From: Calonectria ilicicola
Lineage: Eukaryota; Ascomycota; Sordariomycetes; Hypocreales; Nectriaceae
DNA: 64,000 bases
Assembly: GCA_020809705.1 (NCBI GenBank)
Contig: CP085834.1
Location: 558,001-622,000, forward strand
Direction: 5' to 3'
A program made the translations under genes and the position numbers. How positions within the stretch are numbered: the stretch's first letter is position 1; every line of letters starts with the position of its first letter. Shown one piece after another: positions 22,309 through 36,060 of this stretch. The notes below the pieces were generated by a model. The model ran no database searches. It was given only the letters and a program-made list of their open reading frames with translations, and was not told where the DNA came from.

Positions 22309-24343
22309 ATGACCACTCACCAGCCCCTCACATCAAACCCCGAATATGCTGGAATTCTGCCAGCAGACTTTTTGCACGGCTATGCGTTAGTGCATTGAAC
22401 TTGAAAATAATTCTTTATGGCCACTTCTAACGATTTTTGCCAGGTCCGCGGCGTACCAGGTAGAGGGAGCCACGTCCAAGGGAGGTCGCGGGCGCTGTAA
22501 TTGGGATGAGATGCTGAAAGATTATCCCGATAAGGGCGACGATGCGTGTCGCTCCTATGATCTATGGCAGGAAGACGTAAAACTTCTGAAGCAGTTTGGT
22601 GCAAAATCTTATCGGTTTTCTGTTTCGTGGCCTCGAATCAAGCCTCAGGGTAAGTTTTCAATAGCGTAACGGACACTGCAAAGCCCATAGGGTAGAATTA
22701 GGCCATTGACTCTTCTTATCATCGCAAAGGTTCAAAGAGTTCTCCGGTCAATGAAGCGGGCGTGGAGTACTACAACAATTTGGTCAGCTCACAATGTCAC
22801 GACTTCCGACCGACGTAAGCTGATTCTCACAGATTGATGGTTTACTTGCTGCGGGGATTGAACCTACCATCACCCTACATCATTACGATACCCCACTAGT
22901 GCTGGATGAAAAATACCGGGGGTTTGCTGCCACGGATGCGAAGGAGTTGATTGACGATTTTGTCGCCTATTCCAAAGTCTGCTTTGAGAGGTTTGGTGAT
23001 CGGGTAAAACGATGGCTCACCATTAATGAGGAAAGACGATACTGCTCCGCATACTCGGTGCACTTTTAGAGACTGACCATAACGTTAGCCTTGGATTTTT
23101 GCTTCACTTGGCAGTGAAGGTCTTGTGAAAGATTATACTCAAGCCGACTTCTTTAGGTAAGTCTGCATGCTGTGTGATTTTGTGGCGAGTAGCTAGGTGA
23201 CTGATATTGAGTGTAGGGTAGGCCACAATACTATACTTGTCCACGGACACGCTGTTCAACTCTATCGAGAAGAATTTCAGGCTACCCAAGGAGGGAAGAT
23301 CGGAATGGCCCTAGTAAGATTAAAAAGAAGCTGCCTGCGCGTACCCTGAAGGCTAACGAAATACAATAGAACTATGATTGGGCCGAACCGGTTGATCAAT
23401 CCCCCGACGCTATTGAGGCCGCCCAAATTTCAGAAGAGAGATCTCTTGGTTGGTTTGCGCTACCTATTTGTAGGTTACCCTATTTCCGCATCTTTATTTA
23501 AAATGCTGAAAGGTTATAGTCAAGGGAGTGGAAACAAAAGCCTGGGACCACTACGGCGACAAATTCCCACACTTTACGCACACTGAGCTAGCAATGTTGA
23601 AAGGGTCTGCAGATTTGTAAGCAAGTCCATCTTTATGTGATTGCGACATGCTTATGTTCTATAGCTTTTCGATTAACCACTATGGTACCATGTACACAAC
23701 TGGAAAGCAACTCGCTCCTGGCTCAGCAACCCACTTCAGAGAACTGGACGACATTGAAAAAACACTCTACCGAGATGGAGTTTTAATTGGAAGACGCGGA
23801 GAAAATGGACATCCCCACACAGGTAATATTTCACTCTACACTTGATCAAGCCTAGGAATTAACGTGATCCAGTTCCTTGGGGCTTTCGAAACCTTCTTGT
23901 GCACTGTTGGGAAAAGTATGCCAAAGAACTCAACATGCCCGTCATCGTATATGAGAACGGCTATGCTGTTGAGCACGAGGCCACCATGCCTTTGAAAGAA
24001 ATCATTGATGATAAATATCGCCAAGAGTTTTACGATCTGTACATCGGTGCGATGTGCGAAGCTGTGAAAACGCATGGCGTTTGGATGAGTGGATATCACT
24101 GCTGGAGCTTGCTTGAGTAAGTTTGCAATACCTATCTTGAATTATTTAATTCTAACTGGATTCAAAAGTAATCTTGAGTGGAATAACGGATATACGCCTC
24201 GATTTGGATTGGCATATGTTGATAGAGAAAATGGGTTCCAAAGAATTCCAAAGGACTCATCACATACGGTGGCGCGTATTTGGAAACACGTTGTTCAGGA
24301 TGACAGTGCACCCAATGCAAATCAACATCAATCCCATCTCTAA
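22309..24343 (+). CDS. GH1 beta-glucosidase with a GA splice donor
   Basis: Retaining beta-glucosidase of GH1, about 435 residues if all ten introns are removed. No signal peptide is seen, so it should be intracellular. Exons: 22309-22385, 22444-22649, 22730-22782, 22833-23030, 23089-23156, 23217-23313, 23370-23469, 23520-23616, 23665-23822, 23873-24116, 24169-24343. Motifs are [24 protein letters not shown], acid/base Glu178 in TINE|PW, NYDWAEP, INHYGT, nucleophile Glu324 in VYENG, and [11 protein letters not shown]. The intron after Glu178 (23031-23088) begins GAAAGA instead of GTAAGA; reading through meets a stop. All other donors are GT. The segment after LG at residue 185 is also shorter than in usual GH1 proteins, which normally have about 470 residues. 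Unless a GA-AG intron is spliced here, the protein stops inside the catalytic domain. Confidence 0.8.
23031..23088 (+). other. Intron with GA in place of GT donor
   Basis: A 58-bp intron between the Glu and Pro codons of the GH1 TINEP motif. Its acceptor (AACGTTAG) and branch region (CATAAC) are normal, but its first bases are GAAAGA. A single T-to-A change from GTAAGA explains it. No nearby GT keeps frame. Confidence 0.7.
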
Positions 24344-24719
24344 AATTTGAATAGACCTTATAGAGATGATAAGATAAACGCTTGGAGCATGAGAATTCCA
24401 TTCCAAGAACTGAAGAGAAATGATAAACGCCACCAAATGATAATGTTAGATTAGTAGGCAGCGGACCATTTCCCCACACGGTCGTATCCCCACACGATCA
24501 AGGCGCTCTGGTTTTGTAAATCTTCAATTCCTGCACTAGCACAGGTGGGGAAATGGACTAACGACAAGAATACGAGCCATCCTGGTAGTCGACGGACTAG
24601 ACTAGCTTCATATAATAATTGCATTGTCAGTCCGTTTTTTTGTTCTATTACTCAGATGTCATATTCGATGCCACCCTGCTCTTAGAATTACACGTTGACC
24701 TCTGCGAGTGATTGCCATT
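24344..24719 (+). promoter_or_regulatory. Oxidase gene upstream region with CCCCACA words
   Basis: It contains CCCCACA at 24472-24478 and 24488-24494 and GTGGGG at 24545-24550. The first two are part of a near-repeat CCCCACACG(G/A)TC. The same word recurs before the next two genes. Confidence 0.45.
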
Positions 24720-26730
<2,011 letters not shown>

Positions 26731-27820
26731 CTGACCAGGCTTGAAACAAGCAAAATCCAAGCAAAATGTTCCATTTCATATATTTAGTATAGCGCCTTGT
26801 GCTAGAAACTTCTAGATTATTTTGATATGATAGCATTAAATTTATCTAGTAACCACACTTCATTGTTCCAACTCTGGTGTTGTTAGGTGGTAGCCTGCAA
26901 TGTTATTCTGAAAATATGTCATTAAACCCCTGTGTATTTTTATGAGTGTGCATGTGTGTTATTTGTAAATTCATCGCACTGCATACGCACATCTTTCTGT
27001 ATGTTCTCTAATTCTTTTGCACACAATTCTGGCAAAATGAAATGTGGGGTTAGAGTTCAGGGATGATCTCCCCACAAACTTACGTGGCAGTGGGGAGCAC
27101 TTTTCGATCGATCGATGAAGTGTGTTACTTTAATTGATCATGAATATTAAGACTAAGAAACATCCGGGTGCCTAGAGCACTCCGGCCGCTTATGTTATTT
27201 CTCCGATCCCGGGAGTGAGGGGTTACAGGACCCCGATTTGGATATGTTACCCGACGATGTAGATCCCGGGACTACCCTTCTAAAGTTAAACTTAATAAGA
27301 TTGAGTGGGTCCGAGTACACACAACAGACCTCACACAAGCTGTGCAGAATAATCTGATACTGAATTATTTTCGGTATGCTCAAAAAGTCACATAACAGCG
27401 TGTATAAGTATCCAAGTGACGCGTAGTTTCATATGTAGTTCCATGTTGTGATCAGTCCTATTTGGTCAGTATTGAGACAGGTCACTTTAGGATAATACAG
27501 TTTTATACGTATAATCAATGTGATGCTATTACCAAATTAACCTGGTAAAATATGCTACTCCATACATTTAACTTCATAATACATTCATTCGAACCATGGG
27601 TTACCCCACAAGCAGGGGTTTCCAGTGAGGCCTTCCCCAGATAATGAATATACTAGGGGTGATACTACTGTTATGAGCTTGTAATAGATGAACTGGGTGG
27701 GGTCGAGTAAATAAATATACGACATAGTAGGTCTAAAAGCCTTGATATCCATAACATTAACAGATCTTATCACAAGTTTACTTCAACCTACTCTTCAAAG
27801 TCATTAGAACACTATACATC
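26731..27820 (+). promoter_or_regulatory. Monooxygenase upstream region with CCCCACA pair
   Basis: About 1.1 kb without a gene. TGTGGGG lies at 27043-27049 and CCCCACA at 27604-27610. An inverted pair, CTCCCCAC at 27068-27075 and GTGGGGAG at 27090-27097, is separated by 14 bp. The same word occurs before the oxidase and methyltransferase genes. A CGATCGATCGATG run lies near 27105. Confidence 0.5.
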
Positions 27821-29092
27821 ATGGCTATCAACAAAGATTCGCCTTTGAGTGTCACTATTGTTGGCGCTGGATTGGGAGGATTGTCTTGCGCAATTGCCTG
27901 TCACCTTGAGGGATTCAAGGTCCAAGTATTTGATCAAGTCAAGGAATTCCTTCCAATTGGTGATTCTATCGGCTTCGGCTCTAATTCAGCCAGACTTTTC
28001 AACAGATGGGGGGTTGGTGACGCGCTCGAAGAGGTCAACTCACACATCAAAGAGGTCGAGATCTACAATTTCGATTCCAGCGATAAAATTCTTGGCTATG
28101 ACAGACAGCTTGGAGAAGCGAAGGAAAAGTATGGCTGTATATCATACATTGGCAGACGCTGCGACTTTCACCTCATTCTTGTCGAACATTGCAAGAAACT
28201 TGGTATCCCAATTCACATGGGAACCACAGTTTCGAGATATGACAGCGACAAGCCCAGCATTGTGTTAGAAAATGGTGCGGAGGTCGTGTCAGATGTTGTC
28301 ATCTGTGCTGATGGTGTTAAAAGCCAGGGCCGTAAGGCCGTTCTCGGCTACGATATTCCACCAGTTCATAGTGGTTATGCCATCTTCCGAGGCTTTGCAG
28401 ATGCTTACAGGGTTGGCAAGGACCCACTTACTTCCAAATTCTCTCACGGGGAACATATTCGACTATTTGTCGCTCCAGACATTCACTGCATCGTGACCAC
28501 GTTGCAGCATGGGAAATACGTGAATGTCGTTTTGACTCATAAAGACGAGGCAGATATCGAAGAGGGCTGGAATCAGCCAGGCAAGAAAGAAGATGTCTTG
28601 GGACACATGAATGGGTGGGATCCATCATTGCGCAGATTATGGGAGATGATGGAAAATATCATTGACTGGAAGTTAATCTATAGACCCTGCCTTCCTCAAT
28701 GGATATCAAAGTCTGGCTTGGTGGCAATCATGGGAGACGCAGCTCACCCTTTTCTACCTAGTTCGATCCAAGGAGCAAGTCAGGCTATTGAAGATGGTGC
28801 TGCCATTGCGAGGTGTCTCTCAAAGATATCAGACAAGTCGGACATTCCAGTTGCCCTGAACACGTTTTTCAACATCCGACACGATTATGTGGCCAAAGCT
28901 CAAAGCACCGGAATCGAACAACGTGATAGATGGCATAATTTTCATGACAAGGAGAGCATGACCCTGAAAGACTCATTTGATGTTAACCGGGCATCTCAAA
29001 ATAATTACTACTTGTGGGAGAACGATATTGAAAAAGTAGTTGATGAAAAGTGGAAGGAGGTATCGGACAAGGTGCGCCAGGAATTGTTGTAG
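27821..29092 (+). CDS. FAD monooxygenase, salicylate-hydroxylase-like
   Basis: Class A flavoprotein hydroxylase (NAD(P)H- and FAD-dependent) acting on aromatic rings, 423 residues, no intron. The Rossmann motif GAGLGGLSCA is at residues 15-24. The DG motif is CADGVKS near residue 165. The GD motif MGDAAHPFLPSSIQGASQAI is at about residue 304. The order and length fit the salicylate hydroxylase/PHBH group, which also includes tailoring enzymes of fungal pathways. The protein is soluble, without an evident C-terminal membrane anchor. It follows the VAO-type oxidase in the same direction, consistent with ring hydroxylation after side-chain oxidation (inference). Lack of introns contrasts with its neighbours, but the intergenic motifs are shared. 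Confidence 0.88.
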   Translation: MAINKDSPLSVTIVGAGLGGLSCAIACHLEGFKVQVFDQVKEFLPIGDSIGFGSNSARLFNRWGVGDALEEVNSHIKEVEIYNFDSSDKILGYDRQLGEAKEKYGCISYIGRRCDFHLILVEHCKKLGIPIHMGTTVSRYDSDKPSIVLENGAEVVSDVVICADGVKSQGRKAVLGYDIPPVHSGYAIFRGFADAYRVGKDPLTSKFSHGEHIRLFVAPDIHCIVTTLQHGKYVNVVLTHKDEADIEEGWNQPGKKEDVLGHMNGWDPSLRRLWEMMENIIDWKLIYRPCLPQWISKSGLVAIMGDAAHPFLPSSIQGASQAIEDGAAIARCLSKISDKSDIPVALNTFFNIRHDYVAKAQSTGIEQRDRWHNFHDKESMTLKDSFDVNRASQNNYYLWENDIEKVVDEKWKEVSDKVRQELL

Positions 29093-29782
29093 GATGCCGG
29101 GAAGCGTCTGAAGTCATTGATAGATAAGCCTCAAGTGGCTCATACGCTATAAATCCACCATGAGAAAATTTACCCACTATGAAATTCACATTGCTTCTAA
29201 ATCATAAAAAGCGCTTGAGGATCGGCGAACGTAGCGTGTATTGTAGGGAAAAGTTCAGACGCTGCAAAGAGGGTAACTCTGACCGATATCCTGTACCTCG
29301 AAACCGAATAGGTTAGCCTAAGCATGAGTGAAATAAATTAAATTTACCTGGTATTACGGCGGTTCACGGAATCTGATTCTGACCCGGCTTCCTCGGATAC
29401 AGATCCCCATACCCCACATTCAAATAAAGGAGGCGACAGGTAAGAAGTAATCCCACCCACTGGTCTAGTTTCGGTCCAAGGTATTCTTCAGTCCCCACAA
29501 TTCTAAGGACTCCACAGACCCCTCTCGAGAAGTAGCTACAGCACTTGGGGATTGTGGGGAGGTTGATTCGTTTGGAAACTGATGGCAGAATATCGGAATA
29601 AAATGGGGTAAATGGATGGGTTATATATTGACACTCTTTTTAAAAAAAGATGGAAATATAAGTCATAAATGGACACCTTCCTACTCTAAAACCCCAACAA
29701 CGTTCAGGCTCCTCATGACACGGCTATAAACCCTTGTTGGATAAAATACTCACACAAAACATTGCCCTTAACTGAAGCTAAG
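29093..29782 (+). promoter_or_regulatory. Methyltransferase upstream region, inverted CCCCACAAT
   Basis: It holds CCCCACA at 29412-29418 and a perfect 9-bp inverted pair, CCCCACAAT at 29493-29501 and ATTGTGGGG at 29551-29559. The first part should contain the 3' end of the monooxygenase transcript. Confidence 0.5.
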
Positions 29783-31393
29783 ATGTCCCTGTTTGAAGAA
29801 ATTTTAACTAGCATCGGCAAGAAAGGCCAACACCTGTCTGGGATTTTGGGTAAAGATACTGCAAATATTAGCAACTCTGTCAAGAACAGCCCTTTTGATG
29901 GCGAGAAGCACATTTCTCAAGAAGCCTGGGAACTATCGCAAGCGATTGTGACCGATTGCTACCAACTAATTTCCATTCTCACCCCGGGTCGCATGCAGAT
30001 ACTGAAGCTTGCGTTCTCAGCTTCTCTGGAGACTGCTATTGGGATTGCAGCACATTTCAACGTGGCCGATGCGATTGAAAGTTGTGGAGGAAAGGCCAGT
30101 ATCGACGAAATTGCAGCCACTGTCAATACAGATGCTACGAAGTTAGGTAAATCATTTATGAAAACACGCAATTGATAGAAACGGCCATATTGATCAAGTG
30201 ATAGGAAATGTATTACAAACCTTGACATCACGACACGTTTTTGAAGAGATTGAACCAAATGTCTTTACCAACAATCGGCACAGTCTAACCCTCATGAGTG
30301 GAAGCGGATGCCCAGAGATGATTGAATCTTAGTCAGTTATGATTCACAGAAGCGGTTGGTCTTGCCGTTCTAACTGATATTCACTAGTGCACTTGTGTCG
30401 GGAAAAGCATTCGATAGCCTATTGCCTCTGATGACTGATCAGAACGATATGCACACCATAGATCCTCGCAGGGGCGCATTCTCCAGGGCCTACGGGGTAC
30501 CCATGGGCATCACCGAATGGATTATTCAACCAGGAAATGAGGCATATCTGAATCAACTGATGGCAGGCTTACCTTGGCTGACAGAAACCGCGGCCTTCGG
30601 CGTTGTCAACGAATTCGACTGGGGCAAATCGGATTCTCCTACGAGAATTTGTGACATGGGAAGTGCCGATGGAGGTATTATGGCTCATGTCAAGTCGAAG
30701 CTTCCAGCGTCTCATATCATTTGTCAAGACCTCGCTCCTGTTTTGCCAGTTATACGTCAAGTAGGTTTGGTAGCCCAAGCATTAATTGAATAATCTCTGT
30801 GAAAAAAGATCAATGTTAACCACTTAGACTATGGAACGCTTTCATCCCAAGTCCATGGCAAGAGGAGAAATAGAAATTGTCGAGCACGATTATTTTACGC
30901 CCCAAGCTACGAAGGCCGATATTTATTGGTTGAGAGGTGTTCTGTAAGTAAATCCTTTATTCTTTATCCATCATCCCTTATTGCCCGAAGTTTTCATAAG
31001 GTTGAAATGTGTAGTAGCTAATGGCGTCTTTTCTATTGTCTTAGGCATGATTACACAGATTCCCAGGCCGTTGATATTTTGAAATCACTTTCTCCGCAGC
31101 TTCGACTAAACCCTCAAGCTCGTGTCTTGATTAATGAAATTGTCAAACCTAGGCTTCTCGTTGATTCCAAAAGTACAAACCATCTTGCATCAGAAATGGT
31201 GCCAAAGAATCAGTCCGGATTTTTGGAAATGAGTAGTTTGATGCAACTTCATACAACGGCTTTCCTAGCGGGTCTTGAACGATCATTCGAGGATTTTATC
31301 AATCTATTTGAGCGGGCAGGGTATCGTCTAATTCGATTTCACAAGTTACCCCTCTATTCCTGCATCATGGAAATTGGGTTGGGGCAGTCTTGA
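29783..31393 (+). CDS. O-methyltransferase, plant-type (PF00891-like)
   Basis: SAM-dependent O-methyltransferase of hydroxylated aromatics, 442 residues. Exons 29783-30146, 30205-30331, 30388-30760, 30828-30943 and 31045-31393 join in frame. The second donor is GTCAGT, just inside an apparent stop codon, and yields the continuous ESYALVSGKAFDS. An N-terminal winged-helix-like dimerisation region (DAIESCGGKASIDEIAATVN) precedes the SAM-binding motif ICDMGSADGG near residue 259. LHDYTDSQA matches the family's HDxxD segment with its catalytic His, and VLINEIV follows. Family members methylate phenols and polyketide hydroxyls. With an FAD hydroxylase directly upstream, a hydroxylate-then-methylate sequence is a natural reading (inference). 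Confidence 0.88.
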
Positions 31394-31423
31394 ATCCGTT
31401 CCAGTCGCGTCATCATTGTCATC

Positions 31424-33491
31424 CTATTTATTAGCTATCGGCGCTAAATACCAATAGATGAAATCAGTCTCAGTGAAAGATTCCCGAAATGGACTATCTA
31501 ACCAAGTTTGTGCGCTTGGAAGCCAATCTCCCAGTTCAAAACTCTTTCGAACGTTCTCTTCGTCTTTATCGTAGACGGAGACAGTCCCATACACACTACT
31601 ACAAAGACTTTGGTGTGGTTCTCCAAATGCGTTATAGCTCCTGGCATAAGAAGTATTTTTCCGCTTATCTCGCCTTTTTTGGCTTCGAGCGCTCCAAGCC
31701 GTTTCACCAGAACGACGCTCATGGGCCGCCACTTTAGCAACACTTTTGCGGAAAGCCTCCATTGATATATTCATCCCGTAAATGCCAAGTCTTTTGTGCT
31801 TCTCATTAGCAATATTAATCTCCAAAATGTGACCAAGATGATTTGGTCTCGTGTTTAATGGTGGATCCAGTTTCTTTTCAAGCACGATTGTAATATCATA
31901 CTTGGACTTCTTCGCCTCGTATAAACAGTCATCAATAGTATCGCTTGAGCTATGGTTATTATTTGATTGTTTAATTGATTGATCACTGGGGGAGTATTGA
32001 GATAAGTCCATCCCATTTATCCCCATTCTGATTTGTCTCGCATAGGACTGATGTATGCGGCCTGGTTCCCGGATGATGTTTGGGAAAAAGGTCTTTTGAT
32101 AAGCGAGAATCTCTCCATGGTTTTGCTGAATATGAATTCTTTCTCCTGGGACCAGACTATCATTGTCGTTTCCATATTGATTTATACTAGTAAATGATGT
32201 TGAATGGACCCATTCCTCGTTAAAATTCATGTGAGAGTTGATTAGTCTCTGACCACCTGCACAATTTGTGAGGGGCCCTAAAAGGCGACTTTCGTGGTTA
32301 CTAAGCATACCCCATGTCTTTGTATCGGACGAGTCTGTTTTGTTCCTCGCAGAAGGCATGATGAGCGAGATGAATTTGCGGATGGTGGGGAGTGTTGTAC
32401 ATATGATAGCAAGATGAGATTCAGCAAGCCTATTGGAGGATCAGCTAAAGTTATTCGACATGGAGCTTCGGGAACAGCTCACATAAGTAAAACAACTTTG
32501 GAAAATATCCAGGTAATATCAAGAGAGTAAAAGATTGGTAAAACGGCGTATATCCGAACTGAGGCCGTAATAAAAGTCCTAATTGTAAGATACCGTTAAA
32601 AAGAGGCATACATAGATCTTAAAATCGCACTTACATTGAATTTATCCCAAGTGATAATACTAGACTGAACTTTTGTCTAGCTTTCAGTGGTAGTCCAATA
32701 ATCATTGGAATTGGCATAATAAATAGTATCAAGTCGGTAAGCAATTCCAAGGCACATTTGGAAATTAATAAAACTGGGCGATTGATGAAGTGGTCGTGTG
32801 TTTCCGCAATCCAGGTGGTTTCAAACGGTTGGAAGCCAATTATGATAGCACACAATATTGCTGCGTTCAGACCAACCACAAATATAAACATTGACCAAGT
32901 AATCAACTTCCACCACGTTTGAGGGAATAGACGGCAGTAAAACAGTGCCAAGGATGCCTTGCAGAATCCAGTCATAAGGGAGTGTAGAATATTTATAAGA
33001 GTGAAATACTGATTATCATTAGAATGAATATTCTCTAGAACACGATTACTCACATAAGACGCTTGTTTAACAGCACTTATTGGAACTTCCCATGCATGTA
33101 CATTAATTATTTTTGTTTCAAAAGTCTCTATACTTGATCAGTACATATTAACAACCTATCTCTTGAAATAACTCACCAATTGCTATGACCTGCATGGCGA
33201 TTGAACACGTAAATCCGATGGTAAGAAGTACTGGCAAAATCATGTGAGTATTAGCTCTAAAAATAGCATAATCTTTAGCCTACCTGTCTCAGCATCAACC
33301 TTCTGTCTTACGCGTAATTTGATATATGCATACTGCGTGATACAAATTGTTGAAATAAAAAGGCCTATCCCAAAAATAATGTATATAGCGAGGCTGTATC
33401 TCTGGGAGGGGGAGGCAAAATTGACATTCTCTCCTAAAGGTGCTGGAATTAAAATTTGAACTCCATCAACAACGACAGGGCCCGGTGACAT
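31424..33491 (-). CDS. Pth11-like rhodopsin-domain membrane protein (copy A)
   Basis: Seven-helix integral membrane protein of the fungal Pth11-like/rhodopsin-domain family (putative GPCR-like sensors). Exons 33491-33284, 33230-33177, 33127-33054, 33008-32635, 32578-32483 and 32429-31424 join in frame to 603 residues. The start was chosen at MSPGPVVVDGVQI because relatives begin that way; an in-frame ATG at 33572 adds 27 residues. Conserved pieces are FASPSQRY before TM1, INVHAWEVP, MTGFCKASLALFY, FQPFETTW, PIPMIIGLPLKARQK, TASVRIYAV and ESHLAIICTTLP. The C-terminal tail after the last helix is about 330 residues, hydrophilic, Asn/Ser-rich with a basic patch, far longer than in copy C. Introns 1 to 5 sit at the same places as in copy C. 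Confidence 0.83.
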
Positions 33492-35021
33492 GTCGTCTCT
33501 GTTATCGGAGGTCTGGGGGATGAGATATGACCGTGCAATAGCGATCAAGAGCGGAATATTATCATTGCACACAAAAGGGAGTATAGATAGAATTATTCAG
33601 GATATGAAAAAGAAGATAATGAAAAAGAGAAGTACCAAATAGCAATGATCAAGGAATGTCTCTTACATATGAAAATGAAGAATGGGAAATCCATAACGTG
33701 GAGAGAGGAACAGTCCAAAATATAGTCGAAAATAAAGCCCAAGCTAGATGAATCATTGACCACAGCCAGAGAAAGGCATGTCAAGATGTAAAACAAACCT
33801 TTGAGACACAGACCCATTTCCTCTGGTTTCCCAGCTACAAAAGTCTACGTGACGTAGCAGATCAGACACTTCTCTCATGCCCGGGTTCAACTCCTTGAAA
33901 CCAACAGCCCCGTGGGGTCGGACGCATCCAGCCGTTCTTACCCGATGGGAATGATCCATGTAACGGTAATGACCGTCTGGCAGTTCCCCACAGATCGATC
34001 CCACCAGGAATTCATCTGAAGTGGATCGAGATTACTGTACGAGCGTTCACAGTGATGAGGGTCTTGTCTTGGTAAAACGGCCAGCTTGTTTTTGATTTCT
34101 CCAAGTGTGCACGGTTCTGTTCTAGCTAGCTTACCCGGTCAGAATTTTGGTACATTCTCGCGAAAATTCACCTCTTCCTTCACGCATGGGCATGGTTATT
34201 GAACCGTGCGTGTCAAAACACAGCGCCTGGAGTATCATAAAATGGTCACAGCGGCGTTGGGGCCTAGCTAGTGGTATTTGAATTCAAGATCCGCCTATGA
34301 CTTGCCCTACCACCAGAAAATAAAAATAAGGTAAACAAATCGATTGAATTGGAACTCAGGTATATTATATATTATGCATTACTGCTCAAATTAAATCCCT
34401 ATTTACGCATGGAAATAAGGGCTGCTCACAATACGAGAATTTTGAGCATTGAGCCACATACCATTCGCCTCTGTTAGGTGCCAAATCCGTCATGTTGGTT
34501 CTAGATCTTCCAAGTGTCATATCGATATGGTTTTAGGCATAATTTCAGTTTCAACATTCACGGAATAAGGGATTCAGTTTCAGATTCCCGCTCCGATTGC
34601 CTTGACCCCGAATTAACCTATATCTAGGACTGGTTTCGGATGTTTGAAATGTGAGGACTTGGTAAACACTAGGCTACATCAAAGAGAGCTCAATTTGGGT
34701 GCCGCCAAATCTGGGGCTTTTCAGTCACCGACACCCCCAGGCGGTAATTAGCGACCACGAAACTATACCAAAAGTGGTAATCAATCAGAGCTTTTGGCAC
34801 ACGACCCTGTAACTACCTGTGCCGAGATCGTAGCATCCGCCGAAATTGAGAGGACCACTCGCCCCGTGGAGGTTTGAAGAACACAACAAAAAAGGAAACA
34901 AGGAAAACTTGCATCGATGGGGGCTAGATAAAGTACAAATCGATTAATACGATTCAAGATTATATTACTTTTATACAACAACTTCACAAAATGCGTTTCT
35001 ATGAGGGTCTTCTACCCAGGC
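33492..35021. other. Intergenic stretch between membrane-protein genes
   Basis: Contains the promoter of copy A. Minus-strand frames 33593-34004 are short and unlike any family. A stretch near 33880 (GGGTTCAACTCC) resembles a tRNA T-arm, but no cloverleaf can be built around it. Nothing else is supported. Confidence 0.4.
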
Positions 35022-36060
35022 CTAAACATCTTTGTCTGCAGTATCCTTTCCTATCCCTGCCCCACCAATGCTTTCATCGCCCTCAGTTATGGTCATTCCG
35101 AATTTTTCAGCCTTTTGTCTAAATTTCCTGCTGCCAATCGTTGCCACGAATCGTTTTTGTGTCGCTTTCTTGCCCTTGTTTTTCGCACTTGCGGAGGGTC
35201 CGTCCCCAATTAACTAAGGCGCTACAAAGACAAGAAATTGTTTGACAGTAGGAAGCGCTGCGCATATAAGATGCAGTTGAGATTCGACAAGCATGTAAGG
35301 AATAGTTAGGGCTTTTTTCACCAGTATTTTTGGTCGCTTACATTACAACAGTTAGGCCGGACATTGCCCAGGTGATGTCATTTGACTGTGCAATAGGCAG
35401 AAGCAAACTTAATCGAATTGCTTCAGTGACAAATATTCTGATCGGGGTTAGTAAAAAATCGAGCATTATCAACAGAGTGCCATAAGTAGTAGAAGGATAA
35501 GCCCAGTGATATTTTGCAAATAGTGACCAAGAAGGTACTAGGAATACTTTTCATCATCATATGCTAGATGCGTCGTTAATTTAGATTAAATTCAAATACG
35601 ATAGGTAAAGGCATTTCTTACATATGCTTCTTTTTAGGCACGATGTATTGGCACTCCCATACATGAACGCCAACACCTTTCTCTGCAAAACCCTCTGCCA
35701 AGTCTTAGTATATTCCACAATTTGGCCAGAGTAGACTTTTATATTTACCTATCTACAATACTTGTATGGTCATAGAAAATATCCACCCAAGTTAGAGACA
35801 CACTGCAACTATCTAATGATTGATTTCGGCAAGACTCAGCCAGTTGCTACATACCAAGCTGAGTATCGAGCGTGCGCGAATACCATGCTTTCATGTATAA
35901 GTGTTGAAAAGAACACAAGGTTAAAAAAGATAAATCCAATAGGGAACACAAGACATGCAACAAGCTGGTGGCGCTGTGCCGGATGCTCAAAGTCGACTTC
36001 ATACTCTTGCCGCGGTAGGGCCAAAACAGGGATTCCGTGAATGATGACTGACGCGTTCAT
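35022..36060 (-). pseudogene. Pth11-like membrane protein, decayed (copy B)
   Basis: A third relative lying between copies A and C in the same direction. The first exon is intact (MNASVIIHGIPVLALP, then FEHPAQRH and TM1). The TM2 exon reads VCL-stop-LGWIF where copy C has VCLTLGWIL; the stop is at 35792-35794. The conserved GVGVHVWE segment is present (about 35650-35690). The large exon holding TM3 to TM6 is reduced to TFLVTICKISLGLSFYY, about 100 residues being lost. The EAIRLSLLLP...DITWAM and ESQLHLICAALPT segments follow. Another in-frame stop (35214-35216) interrupts the tail, which then stays open to 35022. Two stops plus an internal deletion make it a pseudogene. Confidence 0.75.

Noticed and set aside
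33231..33283. A 29-nt intron in Pth11-like copy A ending at TTTAGAG
   Set aside because: Too short for a fungal intron. A 53-nt intron with a CTAAT branch and CCAG acceptor fits, and the matching position in copy C agrees.
33870..33900. tRNA T-arm-like GGGTTCAACTCC
   Set aside because: No anticodon arm or acceptor stem can be paired around it on either strand.
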